Source: Tyzzerella sp. An114 (GTDB taxonomy: Bacteria > Bacillota > Clostridia > Lachnospirales > Anaerotignaceae). From it: a stretch of DNA of 64,000 nucleotides. Shown one piece after another: positions 49,850 to 58,854 of the stretch. The stretch's first letter is position 1. Each line of letters opens with the position of its first letter. The notes under the pieces are model-generated. The model worked only from the letters and a program-made list of their open reading frames with translations, had not been told where the DNA came from and ran no database searches. The position numbers were made by a program, and so were the translations under genes. The stretch lies in the NCBI RefSeq assembly GCF_002161055.1, contig NZ_NFLT01000009.1:1-64000 (forward strand), read 5' to 3'.

Positions 49850-51613
49850 TTACATTGATATAAATTTTTCTATATCCCTTTTTAACATATCAAGGGAGGA
49901 ATGCCAAAAATCAATATTTGTTATATCTATGCCAACACTTTTTGCAACAGTTTTGATATCTCCCTTTCCTGTGTTTCTCAAAAGCTCTTTATATATTTTA
50001 GGGAATTTTTCTCTGTCTTTTTCATATAAAGCATAAAGTCCCTTTGCAAAAAGAAGACCGAAGGCATAAGGGAAATTATAGTAGTTATATTCTGCGTCAT
50101 AGTAATGAGGTTTGCATACCCACATATATTTATGCATATATTCAGAGTCAAGTCCTTTTCCATAGGATTGTTTTTGAGCCTCAATCATAATATTGCAAAG
50201 TTCATTTACAGAAAGTGGCCCATTTTTTCTTTCTTTAAATACTGTGTCCTCAAATATAAAACGACTTAATATGTCTATTATAACTTGTGAACTGTCTTGA
50301 AGGTCTGACTCAATTATCATTAGAGCTGTGTCCCTGTCAGCTTTTTCAAGAGCCGCATTTTTTACTATTATTTCACAAAATGTTGATGCTGTCTCTGCAA
50401 TAGGCATAGGATAATCACTGTTTAAATAAGTTTCATTGTCAAGACATTGTCCATGGTAACCATGACCAAGTTCGTGGGCAAGAGTTATAACATCGCTAAA
50501 ACTTCCTGTAAAGTTTGTAAGTATGCGGCTTTCTTTTATACTGTGGAGATTGTCACAGAATGCCCCTCCTCTTTTTCCCTCTTTTGGATATACATCAATC
50601 CAGCGGTTTTTATAGGCTTTTTCGGCATAGTCACCAAGTTCCTTTGAAAATTTTCTGAAATTTGTTATAACAAAATCCATTGCTTCCTCATAGGTGAATT
50701 TATAGTCTGTTTTTCCCACTGGAGCAAAAAGGTCATAGAAGGGTAATGAATTTTTGTGACCTAAAATTTCAGCTTTTTTGATAAAGTATTTTTCAAAGTA
50801 TGGTATATATTCTTTCATGGCTGAAATCATAGAATTTAATGTTTCCATATCCATTCCCGAATTTTTTACAGTCATTTCAAGAGGCGAACTGTATCCTCTC
50901 ATTTCACATTCTGTTATCACTTGTCCCTTTATACTGTTGAGACATGATGCTGAAACTTGTGATATTTTTTCGTAGGATTTAATTTCACTTTCATAGGCTG
51001 TTTTTCTTTTTTGGCTGTCACTTTCATAGGCAATATTTCTTGCCTCAGAAAGAGGTATTTCTTTTCCATCAATATTTACTGTATGATTTGATGTTATTGT
51101 ATCCCAAAGTTTTTCAAAGGATAAAGAACCTGTTATTTTAAATTTTGATATAACTTCTTCCTCTTTATCTGAAAGTAAATATTTAGAGTTTTCTATTATA
51201 TTTTTTAAAAAATATTTGTGTTCTGATATTATAGAAGATTTTTTGCACATTTCATCAGTATCTATATTTAGTGATGAAAACCATTTATTAAATTTTGTCT
51301 CTGGTAAAGATAACTCTGTAAGAATATTCTCTATTATGTCTAATGTTTTTAAGGCTTTCTCATCTGATGAGTTTGTTGATAAAGTAAGATTTGAAAAACT
51401 TGATAAACTTAAAGCTATATCTCCCAAAGTATTTTGAAGATTTATATATTTTTCTGTTTTTTTGATGTAATTATCATTTTCATTTAAAGAATTTTTTGAA
51501 AACTCTTTTATTTCATTTATTATGTTTTCAAGAGATTTCATGCTTTCTTTAAATTTATTACAGTTAAAATTATCATATAACTCTGAAAGACTCCAATTAT
51601 ATTTTTCATTCAT
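49850..51613 (-). CDS. pepF: Oligoendopeptidase F
   Basis: 587 residues, typical M3 peptidase length. Zinc motif HELGH in VITLAHELGHGYHGQ (near residue 379) with the downstream Glu in PMPIAETASTFCE. Cytosolic, no signal peptide; cuts peptides of about 7 to 17 residues. Ribosome site GAAGTGA. It stands alone. Confidence 0.94.
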   Translation of the reverse strand: MNEKYNWSLSELYDNFNCNKFKESMKSLENIINEIKEFSKNSLNENDNYIKKTEKYINLQNTLGDIALSLSSFSNLTLSTNSSDEKALKTLDIIENILTELSLPETKFNKWFSSLNIDTDEMCKKSSIISEHKYFLKNIIENSKYLLSDKEEEVISKFKITGSLSFEKLWDTITSNHTVNIDGKEIPLSEARNIAYESDSQKRKTAYESEIKSYEKISQVSASCLNSIKGQVITECEMRGYSSPLEMTVKNSGMDMETLNSMISAMKEYIPYFEKYFIKKAEILGHKNSLPFYDLFAPVGKTDYKFTYEEAMDFVITNFRKFSKELGDYAEKAYKNRWIDVYPKEGKRGGAFCDNLHSIKESRILTNFTGSFSDVITLAHELGHGYHGQCLDNETYLNSDYPMPIAETASTFCEIIVKNAALEKADRDTALMIIESDLQDSSQVIIDILSRFIFEDTVFKERKNGPLSVNELCNIMIEAQKQSYGKGLDSEYMHKYMWVCKPHYYDAEYNYYNFPYAFGLLFAKGLYALYEKDREKFPKIYKELLRNTGKGDIKTVAKSVGIDITNIDFWHSSLDMLKRDIEKFISM

Positions 51614-51846
51614 AAAAAATCACTTCCTCTTGTATAATTATAAATAATATAAATTATAACAGTAATTTTAGAATTTTAAATGGTATTAAAATAATGGGTT
51701 TATTAACAAAATTACCATAATTATAAGTGTTTGATATGTTATATATTTTGTATTTGTTATAAAATTGGAATTAATTCATATTTTATCTATGTAAATTTTG
51801 TTAATAGTATACAGTATAAAGCCATAAACTGTTATAAACTATGTAC

Positions 51847-51875
51847 TGGAAAAATTTATTTGTATAAAGTATAAT
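51847..51875 (+). promoter_or_regulatory. Promoter of the sulfhydrylase gene
   Basis: TGGAAA (51847-51852), 17-base spacer, perfect TATAAT (51870-51875). Predicted leader of only about 30 bases, too short for a SAM riboswitch. Confidence 0.55.
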
Positions 51876-51910
51876 AAAAACATAAAGTTTTTTAATAGGA
51901 AGAAGGTTAC

Positions 51911-53197
51911 ATGGCTATGAATAACAACTGGAATATAGAGACACAGGCAGTACAAGGAGCTTATGAGGCTGGAAATGCCCAGGCTCGTGTACTTCCTTTG
52001 TATCAGAGCACAACATATAGATATGATACCTGTGAGGAGCTTGCAAGTGTTTTTGACCTTGAACAAGATACTCCTATGTATACAAGACTTGCAAACCCTA
52101 CAACAGACGCTTTTGAAAAGAAAATCGCTATGATGGAAGGGGGAGTTGGAGCTCTTGCTACATCAAGTGGTATGGCTGCAACATCAATTGCAATTCTTAA
52201 TATTTTAAAGAGTGGTGACCATATTCTTGCTGCAAGCACAATATATGGCGGTTCTTTCACTCTCTTTACAACAACATTTAAAGACCTTGGAATAGAGGTT
52301 ACTTTATTTGACCCTGATATTGAAAAAGAGGAAATATTAAAACTTGCTAAACCTAACACAAAACTTATATTTGGTGAGACTATTGGAAATCCTCTTGTAA
52401 ATGTTCTTGATTTTGAGAAATTCTCAACCGTTGCTAAGGAGCTTGATATTCCTTTCATGGTTGATAATACATTTGCAACACCTTTCCTCTGTAAACCTCT
52501 TGAGCTTGGTGCTAATATTGTCCTTCACTCAACTTCAAAATATATTGATGGACATGCTTCATGCCTTGGAGGAATAATTGTAGATGGAGGAAACTTTAAC
52601 TGGGATAATGGAAAATTCCCTTGTCTTGTTGAGCCTGATGAAAGCTATCATGGTGTAAGCTATGTTAAGAACTTTGGTGCTTCTGCTTTCATTGTAAAGG
52701 CTAGAGCTAATGTTATGAGAAACATGGGAATGACACCTAGTCCTTTCAATTCTTTCCTTACAAACTTAGGTGCTGAAACTCTCCACTTAAGAATGGAAAG
52801 ACATTGTGAAAATGCTTTGAAAATGGCCGAATATCTTAAAAATCATGAGATGTGTTCATGGGTAAAATACCCAGGACTTGAGGGAGACAAGTATCATGAC
52901 CTTGCTAAAAAATACCTTCCTAAGGGTGCTAGCGGTGTTCTTACATTTGGTGTAAAAGGCGGTCGTGATGCAGGCAGAAAATTTATAAATGCCTTAAAAC
53001 TTGTTGCCTTAGTTACACATGTTTCTGATGTTAGAAGCTGCGTTCTTCAGCCAGCTAGTACAACTCATAGACAGCTTTCTGATGAGGAACTTATAAGCTG
53101 TGGCGTTTCTCCTGATATGATAAGATTTTCGGTAGGTATTGAGAACGTCGATGACCTCATTGCCGATTTTGAGCAGGCGTTCCAGTGTGCAAAATAA
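51911..53197 (+). CDS. O-acetylhomoserine sulfhydrylase (Cys/Met PLP enzyme)
   Basis: 428 residues, the length of MetY-type enzymes. PLP Lys210 in LHSTSKYIDGHASCLGG; N-terminal TQAVQGAYEAGNAQARVLPLY and YTRLANPTTDAFEKKIAMMEGG; C-terminal VSDVRSCVLQPASTTHRQLS. Joins O-acetylhomoserine with sulfide to give homocysteine. Related lyases such as MdeA share the motifs, so methionine gamma-lyase is the alternative. No SAM riboswitch or other met gene is adjacent. Confidence 0.88.
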   Translation: MAMNNNWNIETQAVQGAYEAGNAQARVLPLYQSTTYRYDTCEELASVFDLEQDTPMYTRLANPTTDAFEKKIAMMEGGVGALATSSGMAATSIAILNILKSGDHILAASTIYGGSFTLFTTTFKDLGIEVTLFDPDIEKEEILKLAKPNTKLIFGETIGNPLVNVLDFEKFSTVAKELDIPFMVDNTFATPFLCKPLELGANIVLHSTSKYIDGHASCLGGIIVDGGNFNWDNGKFPCLVEPDESYHGVSYVKNFGASAFIVKARANVMRNMGMTPSPFNSFLTNLGAETLHLRMERHCENALKMAEYLKNHEMCSWVKYPGLEGDKYHDLAKKYLPKGASGVLTFGVKGGRDAGRKFINALKLVALVTHVSDVRSCVLQPASTTHRQLSDEELISCGVSPDMIRFSVGIENVDDLIADFEQAFQCAK

Positions 53198-53215
53198 ATA
53201 AATATACCTGTTTTG

Positions 53216-53268
53216 AGAAGGTGTAATATGAACAGAAAGGGGTGAAGCTGCTTTTTGCAGCAAAAGGT
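53216..53268 (+). promoter_or_regulatory. Unusual glgB initiation region with mini-ORF and hairpin
   Basis: GAAGGTG precedes ATG 53228 of a five-codon frame (MNRKG, stop at 53243-53245). A hairpin GCTGC-TTTTT-GCAGC (about 53247-53261) then lies between GAAAGGGG and ATG 53269. Folding would bring the ribosome site close to that ATG. Confidence 0.4.
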
Positions 53269-55506
53269 ATGATTACAACTACAAGTGTAACTGAACTTTT
53301 AAAAATTGTTAATGTTGAACACAGTGACCCTCACCATGTACTTGGTATGCATGAAATTGATGAAGGTGAGAAAGGTGTGGTTATTGCTGTAAGACAGTTT
53401 ATACCACAGGCAAAATCTATTACCGTTGTTGATGCGGAAGATGAGACAAAAAAATATGACATGATAAAAATCCATGAGGACGGATTTTTTGAAGTAATTA
53501 TACCTGACAGAAGTCAGTGGTTCAAATACTACATTTCTGTTGTAGATTTTGAAGGCAATGAATGGGAAACTTATGACACATATAGCTTTGCTCCTACTAT
53601 GAGCGAGTATGACAGATATCTTTTCAATGCTGGAAATCATTATAAGATTTATGAAAAGCTTGGTGCTCATATAAGAGAAGTTGACGGTGTAAAAGGTGTA
53701 TCTTTTGCAGTTTGGGCTCCTAATGCTAAAAGTGTAAGTGTTATAGGTGACTTTAACAGTTGGGACGAAAGAAGAAATCAGATGAGAATTCTCGGTGAGT
53801 CTGGTATCTGGGAAATGTTCGTTCCTGGTCTTCAGGAGGGAGATAAATATAAATATTATATAAAATCTCAGAATAATGACACTTGCCTTAAATCTGACCC
53901 TTATGGTTTTTACAGTGAATTAAGACCTAACACAGCTTCAATTGTTTTTGACATAAATAACTATGAATGGGATGATAAAGAGTGGATTGATAGACGTGAA
54001 TTTATTGATGTTTATAATAATCCTATGAATATATATGAAGTTCATCTTGGCTCTTGGATGAGAGTTCCAGAGGAAGAAAACCGTTCTCTCACATATCTTG
54101 AAGCAGCTGACAGACTTGTTAAGTATGTAAAAGAAATGGGATATACTCATATTGAGCTTCTTCCTATTGAGGAGCACCCATTTGACGGAAGCTGGGGATA
54201 TCAGGTTACAGGATATTATGCACCAACAAGCAGATACGGAAATCCTAGAGAGTTTAAAGCCTTTGTTGACGCTTGTCATAAAAACGGTATAGGTGTATTT
54301 CTTGACTGGGTTCCTGCTCATTTCCCTAAAGACGCTCATGGTCTTGCTAAATTTGACGGAACAGCTTTATATGAACATGCTGACCCTAGAAAAGGCGAGC
54401 ACCCAGAATGGGGAACACTTATATTTAACTATGGAAGAAATGAAGTAAGAAACTTCCTTATAGCAAATGCTATTTATTGGATTGAAGAATATCACCTTGA
54501 TGGTCTCCGTGTTGACGCTGTTGCTTCTATGCTTTACCTTGACTATGGTAAGAGTGGCGGACAGTGGATACCTAACGAGAGAGGTGGTAGAGAGAACCTC
54601 GAAGCTGAAGAATTCCTCAAACATATGAACTCTGTTATAACAGGAGCTCACCCTGGTGTTATGATGATTGCTGAGGAAAGTACATCATGGGCTGGTGTAA
54701 CAACACCTGCACAGTATGGCGGACTTGGCTTTACAATGAAATGGAACATGGGTTGGATGAACGACTATTTAACATATCTTAAAAAAGATTGTATTTATAG
54801 AAAATATCATCAGAATAATCTTACATTCAGCCTTGTTTATGCATATACAGAAAACTTTGTACTTGTTCTTTCTCATGACGAAGTTGTTCATATGAAAGGT
54901 TCTATGGCTACAAAGATGCCTGGAGACCTTTGGCAGAAATTTGCAAACCTTAGAGTTGCTTATGGATATATGTATGGACACCCAGGAAAGATGCTTAACT
55001 TTATGGGTAATGAATTTGGTCAGTTCTCAGAGTGGAGCGAAGCTAGAAGCCTTGACTGGCACCTTCTTGAATATGACCACCATAAACAGATGCAGGACTA
55101 TATCAAAGACCTTAATAAACTTTATATTGATAATCCTGCTATGTGGGAAAAAGATTTTGATTACACAGGATTTGAATGGATTGAATGTGATGACGCAGAT
55201 AGAAGCGTTGTTTCATTTGTCAGAAAAGGCAGCAAACCTGAAGATGAGCTTCTCTTTATATGTAACTTTACACCTGAAACATACTTTGATTTCAGAGTTG
55301 GTGTTACAATTTCAGGAACATATAAAGAAATATTTAACAGTGATGAAGAAAAATATGGTGGAAGTGGCGTTGTAAACAGAAAAGAAATCAACAGTGATAG
55401 AATTGATTGGAACAGACGTCAGAACAGTATAAGCATAAAAGTTCCACCTCTTGGAGTTGCTGTTTTCAAGAGAACTCAGAAAGACAATATGCGTGACTAT
55501 AATTAA
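53269..55506 (+). CDS. glgB: 1,4-alpha-glucan branching enzyme
   Basis: 745 residues from ATG 53269; GTG 53242 in frame adds nine residues. An N-terminal domain N1 (HSDPHHVLGMHEI), CBM48 (VKGVSFAVWAPNAKSVSVIGDFN) and the GH13 barrel with region I DWVPAHFP, region II DGLRVDAVASMLYLDYG (nucleophile Asp), the catalytic Glu in IAEESTSW and region IV LSHDEVVH. Introduces alpha-1,6 branches in glycogen. No other glycogen gene is near, unlike the usual glg operon. The start is uncertain for the reason given in the preceding entry. Confidence 0.95.
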   Translation: MITTTSVTELLKIVNVEHSDPHHVLGMHEIDEGEKGVVIAVRQFIPQAKSITVVDAEDETKKYDMIKIHEDGFFEVIIPDRSQWFKYYISVVDFEGNEWETYDTYSFAPTMSEYDRYLFNAGNHYKIYEKLGAHIREVDGVKGVSFAVWAPNAKSVSVIGDFNSWDERRNQMRILGESGIWEMFVPGLQEGDKYKYYIKSQNNDTCLKSDPYGFYSELRPNTASIVFDINNYEWDDKEWIDRREFIDVYNNPMNIYEVHLGSWMRVPEEENRSLTYLEAADRLVKYVKEMGYTHIELLPIEEHPFDGSWGYQVTGYYAPTSRYGNPREFKAFVDACHKNGIGVFLDWVPAHFPKDAHGLAKFDGTALYEHADPRKGEHPEWGTLIFNYGRNEVRNFLIANAIYWIEEYHLDGLRVDAVASMLYLDYGKSGGQWIPNERGGRENLEAEEFLKHMNSVITGAHPGVMMIAEESTSWAGVTTPAQYGGLGFTMKWNMGWMNDYLTYLKKDCIYRKYHQNNLTFSLVYAYTENFVLVLSHDEVVHMKGSMATKMPGDLWQKFANLRVAYGYMYGHPGKMLNFMGNEFGQFSEWSEARSLDWHLLEYDHHKQMQDYIKDLNKLYIDNPAMWEKDFDYTGFEWIECDDADRSVVSFVRKGSKPEDELLFICNFTPETYFDFRVGVTISGTYKEIFNSDEEKYGGSGVVNRKEINSDRIDWNRRQNSISIKVPPLGVAVFKRTQKDNMRDYN

Positions 55507-55534
55507 AAGTTTTATGTTCTAGGGGATTTTATTA

Positions 55535-55563
55535 TTGACGTGAATTGTTTTTTTGTGTATAAT
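55535..55563 (+). promoter_or_regulatory. Promoter of rpsU-yqeY
   Basis: TTGACG (55535-55540), 17-base spacer, TATAAT (55558-55563). A leader of about 70 bases precedes rpsU. Confidence 0.8.
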
Positions 55564-55642
55564 TCTATAATGTGTGGTGAGAAGGAATATACAAAAATCC
55601 TCTTTCCGCCAACGAATCTCGCACCTGGAGGGAGGGAAATTC

Positions 55643-55819
55643 ATGTCAGAGGTAAAAGTAAAAGAAAATGAATCCTTAGATAGTGCTCTTCGCCGCTTTA
55701 AAAGAAGCTGTGCAAAAGATGGTATTATGGGAGAAGTTCGCAAAAGAGAACATTACGATAAACCTAGCGTAAAACGCAAAAAGAAATCAGAAGCTGCAAG
55801 AAAACGTAAATTCAGATAA
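55643..55819 (+). CDS. rpsU: 30S ribosomal protein S21
   Basis: 58 residues from ATG 55643, seven bases after GGAGGGAGGG; longer in-frame starts lack a site. Sequence [20 protein letters not shown], then [13 protein letters not shown], is the highly conserved basic S21. Sits near the anti-Shine-Dalgarno end of 16S rRNA in the small subunit. First gene of the pair with yqeY. Confidence 0.97.
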   Translation: MSEVKVKENESLDSALRRFKRSCAKDGIMGEVRKREHYDKPSVKRKKKSEAARKRKFR

Positions 55820-55845
55820 TTTATAATTTGCAGGAGATGACCATT

Positions 55846-56292
55846 ATGTCTTTAAAAGAAAGACTTTTGCAGGATATGAAAGACGCTATGAAAGCTAAGG
55901 ATACTGTTAGAAAAAATACGGTGCAACTTGTGCGTTCAGGCGTACTTCAGATTGAAAAAGACAAAAAAATTGAATTAGATGACGAAGGTGTTCTTGACGT
56001 TATAGCTAAAGAGCTTAAAAAACGTCGTGATTCTTTACCTGAGTTTGAAAAAAGCGGACGAACTGATTTAATAGAAAATCTCAACAAAGAAATAGAAGTA
56101 CTGTTGGGATACCTTCCAGAGCAGTTAACTGAAGAAGAAATTCAAGTTATTGTTGATGAAACTATAAAAGAAGTCCAAGCGGAATCCATGAAAGACATGG
56201 GTAAGGTTATGGCGGCGGTTACTCCTAAAGTTAAGGGCCGTGCTGATAACAAAATCGTAAGCAATTACGTAAAAAAATTATTACAGAAATAA
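55846..56292 (+). CDS. yqeY: GatB/YqeY domain protein
   Basis: 148 residues from ATG 55846 after CAGGAGAT. Helical YqeY fold: MSLKERLLQDMKDAMKAKDTVRKNT, LLGYLPEQLTEEEIQ and MGKVMAAVTPKVKGRADNKIVS. Related to the C-terminal tRNA-binding domain of the amidotransferase GatB; its job is unknown. Coupled to rpsU in most Firmicutes, as here. Confidence 0.95.
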   Translation: MSLKERLLQDMKDAMKAKDTVRKNTVQLVRSGVLQIEKDKKIELDDEGVLDVIAKELKKRRDSLPEFEKSGRTDLIENLNKEIEVLLGYLPEQLTEEEIQVIVDETIKEVQAESMKDMGKVMAAVTPKVKGRADNKIVSNYVKKLLQK

Positions 56293-56300
56293 AAATTTTT

Positions 56301-56332
56301 AGGGTACAGATTTTATCTGTACCCTTTTTTTA
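56301..56332 (+). terminator. Terminator of rpsU-yqeY
   Basis: AGGGTACAGA/TCTGTACCCT stem with five-base loop, then T7. Confidence 0.92.
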
Positions 56333-56411
56333 TGCCTAAAATTTGTAATCATTATATGTTTTAAAAAAGCATAATATTTTATATAAAATGTATTTTATGG
56401 AGGTTACAGCC

Positions 56412-56681
56412 TTGGGCATTGATATAAAAAGAAATTTTGTTGACTCTCTAAAACTTCCCAGAGAAGTTATATTGGACCTTCCTTTACTGTCTATGACTGG
56501 TAGAGAGGAGATTATAATAGAAAATTTTAAAGGTATACTTGAATATAGCAGCGATAAAATAAGAATAAACACAAAATGCGGAATATTAAAAATAACAGGT
56601 AAATCCCTTGTTCTTGGACAGGTGACTTCTGAATGTCTCAGTATAACAGGTGTTGTGTCTTCTGTTGAGTTTATTTCATAA
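56412..56681 (+). CDS. yqfC: Sporulation protein YqfC (YabP family)
   Basis: 89 residues from TTG 56412, eight bases after GGAGG; the ATGs further up lie on or before that site. YabP-type small protein: LPREVILDLPLLSMTGREE and LKITGKSLVLGQV. YqfC is a mother-cell sporulation protein under sigma-E in Bacillus and always precedes yqfD, as here. Evidence that the organism can sporulate. Confidence 0.9.
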   Translation: MGIDIKRNFVDSLKLPREVILDLPLLSMTGREEIIIENFKGILEYSSDKIRINTKCGILKITGKSLVLGQVTSECLSITGVVSSVEFIS

Positions 56682-56697
56682 AAAGGCGGGATAATTT

Positions 56698-57900
56698 ATG
56701 TTTTTAGCGTTGTGGAATTATTTACAGGGATATGTTATTATAAGAGTATCGGGTTTTTCTACTGAAAGGTTTGTAAATATGGCTTCTTATAGGGGCATTT
56801 ATATGTGGGATATGGATATGCAGGAGGGCTTTGTATATTTAAAAGTTTCCATATCCGGCTTTAAAATGCTTAAAGAATGTGCAAAAAAAACAGGTTGCCA
56901 TTTTGAAATAATTGAGAGGCGAGGCTTACCTTTTCTAATTCATAGATATAGAAAAAGAAAAATACTTACAGTAGGTATTTTTGCTTTTGTTATTTTTATA
57001 TATGTTTTATCGTCTTTTGTATGGAAAATAAATGTTGAAGGAAATGAAAGAATTTCCGATGAAGCTGTCATTGAAGCTCTTGATAAGGAGGGTATTTCTC
57101 CAGGAACTCTTAAATTTAAAATAGATACAAAATATGCTTCTAAAAAACTTATTGAGGAGTTTTCCGATATTTCTTGGGTTTCTGTCACTGTAAAAGGTAC
57201 TGACCTTTTTGTAAAAATAGCAGAGACAATAGAAAAAAGTGATATAAAGGATAATAGCCCTTGTGATATTGTTGCTAAAAAAGATGCAATAATAGAAAGT
57301 ATAGCTGTTTCTTCTGGTACACCTCTTGTAAAACAAGGTGATGTTATATATAAGGGTGATGTTCTTGTAAGTGGTGAGCTTATACTTAAAGACGGTGAGG
57401 AGGAAGTGGGCAGAGAATACACTGCTTCTGAAGCTTGTGTTTTCGGAAAAATATGGTATGAGTTTTATAATCAGGTGCCTTTAAGTTATACTGAAAAAGT
57501 TTATACGGGTAACAATAAAACAGATACATATATATCTTTAGGTGATGTTATACTTAATATTATTAGTCCTGATATAAAATATGAAAATTTTGATACAGAA
57601 AAAGTCTATGAAAAAAATATTTCAATAGGTGATTATAAACTGCCTATTTCTATTGTAAAAAACGTATATAGAGAATATAGAAATGAAGATAAGAAAAGAA
57701 GTGAACAAGAGGCAAAAGATATTACAGAGTATAAAATAGAGGAAAATATTTTTGAAAATGATTGTGAGGGGGATATAACAGAAAAAAATATTGAATATAT
57801 ACTCAAAGACGGTATTCTTTGTTCTAAAACAACGATTGCTGTAATTGAGAGAATTGACGAAAAACTTTTAAGGAGTGACTTAAAACTTGGAACAGACTGA
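56698..57900 (+). CDS. yqfD: Sporulation membrane protein YqfD
   Basis: 400 residues. An N-terminal cytosolic part (LWNYLQGYVIIRVSGFSTERFVN), one membrane span at about 82-102 (ILTVGIFAFVIFIYVLSSFVW), then a large outer domain (WKINVEGNERISDEAVIEAL, POTRA-like start). Sigma-E regulon member needed for efficient spore formation. Ends inside the start of phoH (14-base overlap), so expression of the downstream housekeeping genes is linked. Confidence 0.92.
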   Translation: MFLALWNYLQGYVIIRVSGFSTERFVNMASYRGIYMWDMDMQEGFVYLKVSISGFKMLKECAKKTGCHFEIIERRGLPFLIHRYRKRKILTVGIFAFVIFIYVLSSFVWKINVEGNERISDEAVIEALDKEGISPGTLKFKIDTKYASKKLIEEFSDISWVSVTVKGTDLFVKIAETIEKSDIKDNSPCDIVAKKDAIIESIAVSSGTPLVKQGDVIYKGDVLVSGELILKDGEEEVGREYTASEACVFGKIWYEFYNQVPLSYTEKVYTGNNKTDTYISLGDVILNIISPDIKYENFDTEKVYEKNISIGDYKLPISIVKNVYREYRNEDKKRSEQEAKDITEYKIEENIFENDCEGDITEKNIEYILKDGILCSKTTIAVIERIDEKLLRSDLKLGTD

Positions 57901-58849
57901 AAAAATTGTTGATATAAAAAATGAAAATATTTCAAATGTATTCGGACAGTTTGATAAAAATATTAAAAAACTTGAAAAAGAATATGGAGTTACTATTGTA
58001 AACAGAGGCGAAGGAATAAAGGTAAGTGGCGAGAGAATATCTTGCTTGAAAGCTGCAAATGTTCTTGAGGCGTTAAATCATCTTGCTGAAAAAGGCGAGG
58101 AGATTGGCGACCAGAATGTGGAATATTTTATGCAGAGTGCAGATGATGAGTTTGAACAGGTTGAAAAAATATTTGACGATTATATATGTTTAACTGTAAG
58201 TGGTAGACCTGTTAAACCAAAAACTTTGGGACAGAAAAAATATATTGACCTTATAAGAGATAATACAATAGTTTTTGGAATTGGTCCTGCGGGAACTGGT
58301 AAAACATATCTTGCAATGGCTATGGCAATAACTGCTTTTAAAAATAATGAGGTAAACAGAATAATACTTACACGTCCTGCCATAGAAGCTGGAGAAAAAC
58401 TTGGATTTTTACCTGGTGACCTTCAACAGAAAGTTGACCCTTATTTAAGACCTCTTTATGATGCTCTTTATGAAATTATGGGAGCTGAAAAATTTATGCA
58501 GAACATGGAAAAAGGTCTTATAGAGGTTGCTCCACTTGCTTATATGAGAGGTCGTACTCTTGATAATGCTTTTATAGTTCTTGATGAGGCTCAAAATACA
58601 ACTCCTGAACAGATGAAAATGTTCCTTACAAGAATAGGCTATGGCTCAAAGGCTGTTATAACAGGAGACCTTACACAGATTGACCTTGGAGAAGGCAAAA
58701 AATCCGGTCTCATTGAGGCTTCAAAGATTTTATCTTCTATTGATGATATTGGAATTATAAATCTTACAAATAGAGACGTTGTCAGACACCCTCTTGTACA
58801 AAAGATTATAAATGCTTATGAAAAATACGAAAACAAGAAGCGGAAGTGA
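57887..58849 (+). CDS. phoH: PhoH family ATPase
   Basis: 320 residues, TTG start after AAGGAG. A KH-like N-terminal region, then the PhoH P-loop domain with GPAGTGKTYLAMAMA (Walker A), RPAIEAGEKLGFLPGDLQQKVDPYLRPLYD and Walker B FIVLDEAQNTTPEQMKMFLTR. Predicted RNA-related NTPase; in Bacillus it lies in the same yqf order. Its start overlaps the yqfD end. Confidence 0.94.
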   Translation: MEQTEKIVDIKNENISNVFGQFDKNIKKLEKEYGVTIVNRGEGIKVSGERISCLKAANVLEALNHLAEKGEEIGDQNVEYFMQSADDEFEQVEKIFDDYICLTVSGRPVKPKTLGQKKYIDLIRDNTIVFGIGPAGTGKTYLAMAMAITAFKNNEVNRIILTRPAIEAGEKLGFLPGDLQQKVDPYLRPLYDALYEIMGAEKFMQNMEKGLIEVAPLAYMRGRTLDNAFIVLDEAQNTTPEQMKMFLTRIGYGSKAVITGDLTQIDLGEGKKSGLIEASKILSSIDDIGIINLTNRDVVRHPLVQKIINAYEKYENKKRK

Positions 58850-58854
58850 TTGAT

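Noticed and set aside
51614-51910. SAM (S-box) riboswitch before the sulfhydrylase gene
   Set aside because: None of the conserved S-box segments is present and the predicted leader is only about 30 bases.
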